This document shows, piece after piece, positions 13,101 through 25,100 of a stretch of DNA of 64,000 bases. The DNA is from Platanthera guangdongensis. Taxonomy: Eukaryota; Streptophyta; Magnoliopsida; Asparagales; Orchidaceae. The stretch lies in NCBI GenBank assembly GCA_039583875.1, contig CM077160.1, positions 115,153,314 to 115,217,313 of the forward strand, written 5' to 3'. Every line of letters starts with the position of its first letter. Position 1 is the first letter of the stretch. The translations under genes were made by a program, and so were the position numbers. Under the pieces are notes generated by a model. That model was not told the DNA's origin and made no database searches. It saw only the letters and a list, made by a program, of their open reading frames with translations.

Positions 13101-16100
13101 TAATGGTGAAGAAGGCTGAAGGGGTTGGAGAATGTGTACCGAGTTTTCATTATTGAATAAAGCTTGCCCAAAGAATTGCTACCCCATGCCTTAAATCGAC
13201 GCATTGATTGATTCAACCGTCGATTTTTCTGTGATGAGCTTCCTGTATGCCTTTTCATGATACTACTAGATCCGGATACATCTCGCCAACTGCCACGACG
13301 TCTCCTTCATCACCTGCGATGGATGCTATAACTACAAGATGATACTCTTCGCGCTAAATAATGCAGGAGCTACCTATCAGTGAATGATGGATCAAGTATT
13401 CAAGGAGCAAAAGAAGCGGAATCTGGAAGTATATGTTGATGATCTCCTGGTCAAAAGCAAGAGCGTTCGGGAGAACATCAACGATCTGGTGGAGACCATC
13501 GCAACACTTCAGAAGTTCAGGATGAGGATCAATCCAGCGAAATGCGTGTTCGGGGCAGGAAGGGGAAAGTTCTTGGGGCACCTTCTTGCCCCGAAGGGAG
13601 TGGATCCCAATCCCGACAGAGTGAAAGCTATCCTGGAGATGACACCACCAAAGAGTACCAAGGAAGTCCAGAGGTTGACAGGATGGCTGGCGGGTCTTAG
13701 CCGCTTCCTGTCCAAGGTCGAGGAGAATTGCTCTCCATTCTTCAAAACCTTGCGAAGTAACCAACGGTTTGAGTGGATCAAGGAGTGCGAGTAGGCATTC
13801 AGAAAGCTCAAACAGCAGCTAACCCAGGCTCCTCCACTTCAAGGCCCGAAGGAAGGTGGAGAACTATTCCTCTACTTAGGAGTGTGGGCTGAGGCAGTAA
13901 GCTCGATGCTCGTCAGAGAAGTAGGAAGGGGGCAACTACCTATCTACTATGTAAGTCGGGTGCTCAAGAAGGCAGAGATGAGGTATCCCATCTTGGAGAA
14001 GCTAGCATTCGCCTTAGTGGTTTCAGCGCGAAGGCTTTGACCATACTTTCAAGCTCACTCCTTCAAGATCGTGACCGATCATCCTCTCCAAAGTATCCTG
14101 GATGGTGTGGCATTCTAAAAGGCTAGCAAAGTGGGCGGTATAACTCAGTGAGTTTGATATCTTTTTTCACCAAGGGTGACAATCAAGCCGCAGGCGGTGA
14201 CAGACTTCCTGGTCAATTTTTCAGTAGAAGAAAGTAAAAACGAAGGACCATCCAACCTCGTCTCGTGAAAGATGTTCGTGGACAGAGCTTCAGACAAAAA
14301 CTCTGTGGGAGTGGGCATCGTGTTGGTGAGCCCGCAGGGAATCAGGATCGAGCAAGCAATCGAGATCCTCTTCCCCGTCATGAACAATCAGGCGGAGTAT
14401 GAGGCCATTGTGGCAGACTTGCGTCGCGCCAGTGAGTTGGGAATCCAAGATGTCCGAACCTTCACAGATTCAATGATGGTTGTATCTCAGATCAGGGGAG
14501 AGTTCGAAGTGCGTGACCCCATCCTGCAAAGATACTTTGTGAATGTGAAAGATTTGATTGGAAGCTTTTAGTCTTTCATCGTCGAGCACGTGCCGTGGGA
14601 GGAGAACACGACAACCGTCAACTGATCGTCTAGCCAAGTATGGCCCGAGGGCTGGCGGGACCCTCACAGAGTTGTTTAGGTCGTCAATCGAAGAAGGGGA
14701 GCTGATGGAGATCGAGCAACGAGCTTCTTGGATGGATCCATTCGTCACTTTTCCAACTACCGGACAACTCCCGACCGGAGGGGTGGATAAAAAAAAAGTT
14801 TCGATACAAGACATCCTACTACCCACTGCATGAAGGGGATCTATACCACAAGACCATCTCGGGCCCCTTGACCAGGTGTGTATTAGAAATGGAGGTTCCT
14901 CAAGTGTTCGAGGAGATCCATTCGGGGGAGTGTGGAAGTCACTCAGGGACTTGCACTCTGGAGCAGAGAATCCTAAGACAGCTACTTCTGGCCAACCATC
15001 AGGAAGGATGCTCAGGCTTTCACGAAGAAGTGCTAGAAGTGTCAGCTCTTTGCTTCCCTCCAGTTCCAGCCAACCTAACAACTTCGTTTGCTCACAACCC
15101 CTTGGCTGTTCGCCATCTAGGGAATGGATTTGATAAGCTAGTTTCCCCAAGCTAGTGGCCAGAGGAAGTTCGTTCTCGTCATGATAGATTATTTGTCAAA
15201 GTGGATCGAGGCCAAAGCCCTAGCCAAGATCACCTCTCAGATCGTGAAGAACTTCATTTAGGGAGAGATCGCCTGCAGTTTGGGATCCCTCTCGCCACCG
15301 TCACCGACAACAGGCCACAGTTTGTCAGGCTGGAGCTTGAAGGTTTCTGTAGGCAGATAGGGACGGATCTCCGATTCGCCTGTTCACCACCCTAGGGGCA
15401 ACGAGCAAGTGGAAGCGGCTAACAAACTTGTCATCAACCTTTTGAAGGTCACAAACCTAAAGTGGAATTGGGCAGAACAGCTTCCTTCGGTTCTCTGGTC
15501 TGAGAACTACTCCAAACTCAGCTACGGGGAAACTCCTTTCAAGTTGTCCCACTGGTCAGAGGCTATAATCCAGATATAATTCGAGGTCAGAAGCCCGAGA
15601 GTGGTTGCGGCTGGAGAAGGAGACGAGGAATGACGCCTAGAGAATGAAGAGGCCCGGAGGCTTTCCCTTGACTTCATCGATGAGCTTCGGGACCTAGTCT
15701 CAGTTCGGCAAGATGAGATCAAAAGGCGAATGACGAAATACTTCGACAAACATGTCCGCCTCAAGCAGTTCCAAGCAGGAGACCTCGTTCTGAAGAAGGT
15801 GGATGCGGCAGGAAGAGTGACCGCAGTTGGAAAGTTGAATCCAAACTGGGAAGGGTCGTTCATCATCCACCAATCACTAGCAACTGAAGGATACCACCTG
15901 CAAAACCATGAGGGAGAGCTGCTAGGGAGCACCTGGAGCGGTGATTGCCTGAAAGGATACGACTATCTTGTACATGTAATCATTTTTCATTAGTGGGAAA
16001 GGGTATGACTATCTTGTACATGTAATCGTTTTTCATTAGTGGGAAAGGGTACGACTAAAGATTCTACCATTAGTGGGAATGAGTACGACTATCTTGCACA

Positions 16101-19100
16101 TGCAATCATTTTTCATTAATGATTTCCTTACCCCCTGAAATACGGGGATGTGTGGTACTTCTTTTCAGAAAATGTATTGAATAGCTGACTACGCAAAGTC
16201 GATCTCCACGATCGGGTTGGGAAACGAGCCTCCGATTTAACTCTCGTAAAACCCAGAGTTGATGATGAGACGGTGTGTCGGGTTCTAATATGTTCTCATA
16301 AGACTAAGCCTCTGTATTGACGGTTGAGATCAACTCCCCCTTGTATGTTGGTCGAGGTACCTCCCGATCGCACTTCTTATCCAGCTGGAGGGATTATCAG
16401 AAGAGAGTCTGGACGCTAACCTCCCAATCCGACGAAAGAAGGTTGACTTAACCAATGACGAAGCCTTGTACAAAGGTGTCATCAGGCCCAAAGGGCTGAA
16501 AAGACCGCTGTTAGCATCATCTTTAAATGCAAATCTCGTTGTCATTTCCGTCTGATCATAAGAGTTGTGGTTTCTGTCTGATCATAAGAGTTGTGGCAGT
16601 TAATCCCCTTTGATTGTTGAATAACATGAAACAAACAGGAATGCTATGGGAAAAGGGGACCAAAGGTAGGATGGAGGCCTCGTGTGTGTGTGTGTCCCAC
16701 GGGACCTCCCGAGTGTCATGCCCCTATCCTGGTTTCTTCGTCTTCTCAGCAAAGGTAGGATGGATGCCTCGTGTGTGTGTGTTCCACGGGACATCCCGAG
16801 TGTGATGTCCCTATCCCTGTTTCTTCGTCTTCTCAGCAAAGGTAGGATGGATGCCTCGTGTGTGTGTGCCCCACGAGACCTCTAGAGTGTCATGTCCCTA
16901 TCCAGGTTACTTTGTCTTCTCAGCAAAGGGTAGGATGGAGGCCTCGTGTGTGTGTCCCACGGGACCTCTCGAGTGTCACGTCCCTGTCCAGATTCCTTCG
17001 TCTTCTCAACAAAGGGTAGGATGGAGGCCTCGTGTGTGTGTTCCACAGGACCTCCCGAGTGTCATGTCTCTATCCAGGTTCCTTCGTCTTTTCAGCAAGG
17101 GGTAGGATGGAGGCCTCAAGTGTGTGTCCAATGGGACCTCCCGAGTGTCATGCCCCTACTCAGGTTCCTTAATCTTCTATGCTAAGGGTGGGTGAGGCCT
17201 CGAGAGTGTGCGCATCACGGAACCCCCCGAGTGCCACCCCTTGTCCAAGAAATTGCTGCATGTGAAGAGGGATAGTATGTACATGAGTGAGTATGTGCAC
17301 ACATGAGTTCTTTGTTATATGAGTATGCAGATGTGACTATGGTTCTTGCGAGCATGCAGGTATGAATACGCTCTCGGCGAGTATGTGACAAATGGAGAGC
17401 TTGATCGAAAGTCGCGACATCCATAGACAACGAGCACTCACCCTCGTCTCGAGCCTATGAGCCTAGCGAACACTCAGCGCAGTCGAGCCTATAAGCCTAG
17501 AGAGTACCAAGCAGGCGAGCAAAAAATTATATTTCTTTCATTTCAGAATAAAGAGACATTACATCCAAAAAGCATAATCACACCTTGAATAAAAGGTATG
17601 TCCAAAGAATATTTTTACAAGTCTGGCATGTCAGCGAGTAGTCCTCATCCTCGCCGCCGGAGCGATCATCTTGATCATCGACCTCCTAATCCTCGCCATC
17701 AATGTCGATGTCTTCCTCGTCCTCTTCCTCTTCCTCTCCTTCTTCTTCCTTGTCCTCGCCATCATCATCCTCGACATCCTCAGAAGTAGAAGACAAGGCG
17801 CGGTCAGGCGAGTTGGATTCCTCGGCGAGCAAGCTCGGGATAAGGTCCATCACTGCCAGGCTGTTCGCCTCCGACACGAGATAGCCGTTGACCTTCAGCT
17901 TGCTCAGGATGACGTTCCCGGTTGCTCGTGCAATGCCGCGACGAATGCCCGACTTCTCGTCGGCATGGAAGTGAATCTTCTTCCCCATGCCTGAGGCAGT
18001 TGCCGCTGGAGGCTGTTGCGCGGCCTGACGAGATTCTAGCTCAGCGTTCCTTACTTGAGCAGCCTCCAAATCCTCCCTGGTGTCCGCTAGCTCCTGCTCC
18101 AGCTGGGACACCTTCGCCGTGTCAAGCTCGGCTTCCTGCGAGTATCAACAATAATCGTCAGCCTAATGAATCAACGAGCAAGTAGGAAGCAATTATGCAA
18201 AAGCCCCTATTCAAACCAAGATTTACCCCATAGACCTTGCATTTGGCAGCTCTGGGCCTAAGTGTGAGGATGGTCTTGCTCAGCTCCCTGATTTGGTTCT
18301 GGGCTGTGAGCAGACTCCCCGCCGTGAAATGGCCGAGCTTGGTGGTCCCCAGGAGCGAGCGCACGGTCTGGTTCGCGAGATCCTCGTCCGGGAGGTCCGA
18401 CAGAGTCTACGCATCTGCGCGATAGTAGAGCGCGTAAGCGACGTCAAATTCCTCACCTATATCTTCTTAGTCGACCGACCAGGGGGGCAAGTTGGTGCTA
18501 AGGGTCACCTTGTGCTCGCCCTCGACCCAGGTCACCAGCGGGCGACGATAGGCATCCTCGCCGCTAGCCCCTTGCCCATAGTTGGGGTGGAGGTAGGGAT
18601 CGCCAGCCTCAGAAGGACTCGTCTTCCCGCCGAAGACGGTGCCGACGACCTTGGAATTTTTCCGGGCGGGCAGCGGAGCATCGATCTTGCCCTTGCCATT
18701 ATCTGGTATCTTCCGCGAGGAAGCATCCTTCTCGCCTGAGCTTGGCACCTCCTCGACGTCGTGAGGTGGATCTCGCACCTCCTTTTAGGAAGCGACGACC
18801 TCCTTCGCCAGAGGGTGAGGCTCGTGCAGGAGGATGCAGAAGACAAAGAAAGAGTTAGTTGCCGAATGCAGAACGAGGTACAACAGAAGATCGCGAGTAG
18901 TAAAGGATGCCCATGATCATCGCCACTCCGTTGGGATTGATTTGGGCGGGGACTATGCCAATATACAATAGTGTTTGGCAGTACTCTGACCACAACGGAA
19001 GTCACATGCTGACTTCGAAGTGGCGAATAGGGAGAACGAGCTCGTCCTCCAGCACGGTGTTCAGTCGCTCCCCTCACCAAGGAAGTCGCGTTGTGTATCC

Positions 19101-22100
19101 ATCCAACAGAAATCGCTTGATAAAGTCGTCCAGATCCTTCTGAACGGTGACCGACTTCTTGAAGACAGCGTCAGCGAAGTTACTCGCGTGCCCAATACGC
19201 CATGCGGCAACGTCATCACCAATCTCAGAAAGCTGCTAGTGGAAAGAATGCAAATATAGGTGGCGAGAAACCAAGTTATCAAAGGCACAAGCCGCACCGA
19301 TGCGCAAAGGTCCCCTGGAGCCTAGGCGCAAGGCACAAGCGCGCGCCTGAAAAAGGAAATTGAGCGAATTGGGCGCCCAAATCGTTGAAATTGAGCGAAT
19401 TGGGCGCCCAATTCGCTGAAATTGTGCGTCCAATTCGCTGAAATTGTGCGCCCAATTCGCTGAAATTGTGCGCCCAATTCGCGGAAATTGTGCGCCCAAT
19501 TCGCGGAAATTGTGCGCCCAATTCGCTGAAATTGTGCGCCCAATTCGCTGGAATTGTGCGAATTGGGAGCTCTATTCGCTGAAATTGAGGGAATTGGGCG
19601 CCCAATTCGCTCAATTTCAGCTAATTGGGCGCCCAAGTGCGCCTAGGGGTGCCTCAGGTGCGTCCGAGATCATGTTTTTGCCCATATCATTTTTTTTTTA
19701 AAAACACCTTGAAAGGCCCAGACGCGCCTGGGAGCCTGTAAGGCCCGTGCCTGGGCGCGCTTGGGACACATCGCCCGCCTCAGCCGTGCTGAGGCGCGAC
19801 GTGCTGTGCCCGACGCCTCAGACGCGCGCTTTGACAACTGTGGCGAGAAAGAAGAAGGCCGCAGATACTCGCAAGTAGGAGAAAGAAATCGCCAAAGGCG
19901 TAATAAATGTGTTTATAGCTGGAGGCCAGGGGTATTTGGGTTGCTCGCTGCGAGTACCGCACTCATCGCCGACAACTCACCACGCGTAGTAACTCGCCCA
20001 ACTATGCCTCACAACGACCTACAGAAATTCGTTGGACTACTCGCCAAAACTACGCGTCTAGCAAAGTAAGTCGCAAAATTCAAAGAAAGCAAGTCAGAAG
20101 TCATTGCAAGACAAGCGAAGAATCAAGTACAAGATCGAAGCTCGCCCAATAGAAATTACAAATCAGAGTCAAAAATTATTACAAAGTCCCCAAGGGGTGA
20201 GCACTTAAAGAAAAAGAAAAACTTAGAAAATCCTATGGCCTAGGAGGTCGCTGGTCCGGAATCGGAGGATGTCACCCGACCGACCCCATGTCGCGAGCAC
20301 GCCGGAAGTGCTCGGTCGCTGTGGCCATCGCCTCCTCACCCTTCCGGAGCTTGTTCTCCATCCTCTCCAGTCGGCCTGCCGAGCCCATACTCGCCCGCAT
20401 GCCGACGAGCTCGTCGTGATGAAGTTGCTGGCGGTGATCGATCATTGATACTCACCTCTCCAGTTCATTGATCATATAAAATCGGGACTCCGCGCCGGCC
20501 AGCCGCTCCCCGAGCTCCTCCATCTTGGCAACTCGCACCTCCAACGCGGAAATGTGGCGATGCGGCTCGCAGATTGACAATTGGTCGAGCCGGGCCTTCA
20601 GCTCCATGTAAGCTCGACAAATCTTCTCCCGATACTCGCGGCGGGGTAGATTGAGGGCATCAATGAAGGCACCCCCCCAATTAGAATCGCAACTTGCAAT
20701 AAAGAACAGATAGTCGCCCAGTCAGCAACAACCCCGACGAAAGAAAAGCGACCATGAATAAGCGAGAAGATTACCAGGCCGAGTAGTGTCGGCCCTCGTC
20801 TCACGAGGGGGATTGCGGGATTCTCTGCGGCGAGGAGAAGGACTGCGACGAGCAGGATCTCGCCGCCCTGACGAGGAATCCTCGTGTGGATCCCTGTCTT
20901 GCGGAGTAGAGCGAGGTGGCGACGACCCCCGCTGCCTTGGGAAATGTGGAACGTTCCCCTTACCTCGACCGTCCAATTGCCGACCTCCTACTCGTGGCGC
21001 GAAGAAGCCCAACGTGGTCCCGCCCCCCCGACCTTGCGACTTCGAGTGGACCTTGGTTGGAGCAGAAGAGATCGGCGGAATAGGCGGCGGCGGAGGATTA
21101 CTCCCCGGAAGCTGCGACTTCTCCGGAGGATTTTTCTTGTCTCCCATGGCATGAATTCGCTCCCCTGCGATGTCTTTGGGGATTCAAAGTTGAGCCAGAT
21201 TTGTTGGCGAGATCGTTGAGCGTGCTGAGCTTCAAGGGAGACCACATGGGCTGATTGCTGGGGAGAAACCGATAGAGTGTCTCCCAAGGAGGTGGATTAT
21301 CTGCGAGATCAAAGAAGTCAGTCAGCAAGCGAGTCGGAATAGCGACAATGAAGAGTTTGCGGTAGTGAGGACTCTACTTCGCGTAGAGGTGAGATCTGGT
21401 TGGACCCGGGCCTGGGACCCAGTGAGGTCCGCCACAGAGGCAACCTTCTCCGTTGGAGGGCGAGGAGATTTTAGAGCAGGTTGCTCTGCTTCGTCGCCCA
21501 GTCCTATTTGGTCAAGCACTCTCTAGGTACTCAAAGGGACCTCATGCCCAGTGGTCGGCGCGACGACATCCGCAGTGGCAGGTGATGGGTTGTCCTTAGA
21601 AGCAAACGACTTTTTCTTCAGCAATTTCTTCTTCTTCGGTGGAGGAAGCTCGACAGCATCGTCGCCCTCTCGGGGCCTCTTCGAAGCCTTAGTATTCAGG
21701 AATCCTTCCAGCTCGGCCATATTCGCCTCAAGTTCTTCTTTGGCAGTCGGCGACATCCAGTGCGAGTTCAGAAAGTGTGCCTCAAGAAGGAGCCCCCCTC
21801 TATTTATAGAGGTCAGGAGCCGACGAGGAGCCCGAGTAGTCCAGATACTCGCCCAAGAAACCTCGCCGAATAGGGGTTGGATGTTTATTTCCGAGCTCCT
21901 ATATTTTTTGCGGGTGGACCCAGTCAATGCAGAAGTCAAAGTCAACAGATCAAGGAGGAGTCAAAGTCAGCATTCAAGAGAAGAAGAAGATTAGAGTGAG
22001 TATGGCGAGTACCCCTCCCATACTCGCCAGGTAGGCGACCAAGATAGATACTCGCTCAAGCCAGGCGAGCTCCATCAGTAGTTGCTAGGTTGCCAGGTGG

Positions 22101-25100
22101 GGGTTGAGGTATAAATAATACCCCACTAGATTTCCATATAATAGAATCCCATGGGTACAAGGATTGAGACCTTCGACTGAGCTTTTGGATCCTGCTATCA
22201 AAGACTTGGGCCGTGAACATTCCCCTTGGCCGCCATCTTGAAATAGTCGCCAAGTTAGTGTCCCCCTTGTACCTTGCTCGACCATTCTTGGTTGTGGAGG
22301 GGAAGTTTTTTCTAAGCTTCTGGTTACGTGGTGGTACCTTCTTGCCGCAGCACCCAGACTCCTTTAGTGTTCCCTCTGTTTCTGTTTACTTTCCCGTCAA
22401 GCCCGACCGCTTGACCAGTAACCTTAGGCCGCACTTAGATCCGAATTTTGGAGTAGAGAATTTCCAGGCTTCAACAGTTGTAGTAGTAGAAGGCTTGGAG
22501 AGTATCTCCAGGAGCGGGGACAAGTTAGTGGATTAAATTCGGGCTCCCAGTGAACCTTTGTACTGCTGGACAACGAGAAGTGAAACTCTTTCTGTAGTTT
22601 CCGGGCCTGTAGGGGTGCTGCCGGCTGTATGGAGATCACAAAGATGTGCTGGACAATGGAGGTCAGAAGGGATGAGAGGGATCTTGAGGTGCCGGCCTGC
22701 GGTCGGGGTGTTCCTAGAGCTCCCAAGGCTATAGGGGTGCTGCCAGCTGTGTGGAGAGCACAGTAGGGGGCTGGACAGCGACTGGAAGCAGGGAGGAGAG
22801 GGAGGATTTGAGGGGCTGGCAGGCTGTAATGGTCGTGACAGTTGAGGGTGGGAGAGTGGGGTTCGTCTGGGTGAAAAGTGGCTCCATGAGAGGGGAAATG
22901 TGCTTAGTGAGATTGGGAATGGGAGTTCGGTTGGAGGTGGTTCCGTGAGAATGGGTGGAGTGGAGTGGGGCTCGGTTTCTGGGAGTAGTGGGGTGAGGTG
23001 AGGGGGTGGGCCGACTGCAATAATGAGAGGGATGGGGGATCCACGCGAGAGAGAAGGGGGTTAGTGGGGTAGTGGGGTAGTGGGGAGGATGGGTGATTGA
23101 GAGTAATTTTAGGGTAGTGGGGAGTTGGTTATGTTGGTTATGGGGTAGTAGGGTGGTGGTTGACCAGAGTTGTTCTGAGGTGGTCTCCGGAGAGGTGGTC
23201 GGTGGTGATGGTGTTCGTAGGTGTTTTCTTGCGATCATTGGAAAACTGAAAATGAAGGAAACTTGTAGGGTGATGGTGGAGGTTCGCCGAAGGTGGTTGA
23301 GGAAGGTTTTTCGGTGATCACCAGAGATCGGAAACGGGGAGAATTTGGAGGAGAGAGGTGGCTGTTTTGGTGGAGTTGTGAAGGAGATTTTGGTGGCGGT
23401 TGACCGGTGGTTTGTGGGGCTGGTTTGGGCTACCGCAAAGTGGAGGTGGTGGGAGGGGAAGGGGTTGTTAGTTGTGGGAGGATGAGATATGGGGCCTGTT
23501 GGGGGTGATGAGAAGATTCGGTTTGGGGGGGGGGGGGGGGGGGGGTAAAGTTTAGGGCTACGCCCGGCGGCCATGGGAAGAGAGGAGGTCCAACCATTGC
23601 ACCTGAAGAGGTTCCGACATCAGCACCACTTGATCAAAGGCTATGCTTCTTGGCTTCAACTTTTAGTTATATATAGACTAGTGTGTGTGCATGGGGAGGG
23701 GGTGCAACGAACGGCCATTGATTCTCCATTCGCTGCGTACCTCAAAACAAATGAAATTACACAGGGAAATTAAAAATGCAAAGAACGAAAATTGTTACGA
23801 TCGGCGACCCGCTCAAGATGAGCGGTCCCGATCGTCACTGCCGACTCACTGGGTCCGTGGTCGGCGGGAATAGACCCTAACGTGTCGAGTGGTTTGGTCC
23901 CCATCACTTTTGATATTAAATTCACCTTCTTTAAAACATCAATTTCAGAGTGTTCAAGGCATACAACCTATTTTTCTTCTAATTGTATAGTCCTCGCACT
24001 CTCAGTACTTATTTTCTTTTGAAATTTTCATCATTTTCTTCGGTTTAACAATTCTAACGTCACCGTAATGGGATCATTTCAGTGAGCGTTGGGCCTCAGG
24101 ACTCCAGTCTGTTTTCTTTGACACAGAGAGTCGAAGTTCTAGCCGGGTTTGTATATCTATTATCTTTTGCACTCTGCTGTTCAGTTGTGATGGCATCTTC
24201 ACTTTACATGCCTTGCCTTAAGCACAACGTTTGTTGTGCTTGTTCATATTTCATGCTCGGTTAATTACACCAATAATGCCACTGTTCATTCACATACATG
24301 TAGGGTTATTAGCTATTACTGCTTTCTTTTTGAAATCTATTGCTTCTATTTGAGACCAGCTCTGAAATTTTTTTTTTTGGGAGAATTTGGTTTTGGTACA
24401 TTTTGATTTTGTACCCTTTTTATGCATGCCTTGCGGTCCTTGCCTTAAGCACAACTTTTGTTGTGCTTGCTCACATTTCATACTCGTTTAATTGCTCCAA
24501 TAATGCCACTTTTCATTCGGATGCTCATATAGGCTTGTTAACTATTACTGCTTTCTTTTTGAAATCTATTGGTTTTATTTGAGAGCAGCTCAGAATTTTA
24601 TCTTTTTTTTGGTAAAATTTGGTTTTTTTTTCATTTTGAATTTGTACCCTTTCTATGCATATATATATATATATATATATATGTATTCACAATGAGTTAA
24701 TTACAAAAAATCTAGCCAATTTCACTTGTCCTAGAATGGTTCTTATCCAAATAGTTGTCCATTGAAAATTGTAATTATCAAATATTTTTAAGGACTAATC
24801 GACTGAATGGTCATCGGAAGAGGTTCTAAAACACAATCAAATAGACTATTAGGTCAAATATCTACTATATGCCCATAGATATGTGGGAAAAAGAGACTAC
24901 ATGTCGCACTCACTAGTGACCACCTAGGAGTGAAATCTCAGATAGCGGCTACCTTTTCATATGTGAGGTTTCATGAATTATGTTAAGCAGATTAACATTT
25001 TGGACTATTTGTATCTTCAAGTCTAAAGTATAGGGACTGGATCAAGCTTTTAAAAACCTGATACAAATTATAGCTATGAACTTGCGTCAAACATTGAATT

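Noticed and set aside
16600..17185. Overlapping ORFs with Cys/Val-rich repeats
   Set aside because: Periodic translation of the 87 bp tandem array.
19236..19701. ORFs with SELGAQFQRIG repeats
   Set aside because: Translation of the 22 bp array in a DNA transposon.
22729..23574. 281-residue proline/serine/threonine-rich ORF on -
   Set aside because: A by-product of the G-rich + strand; no domain, and it contains the complement of the 21-G run.
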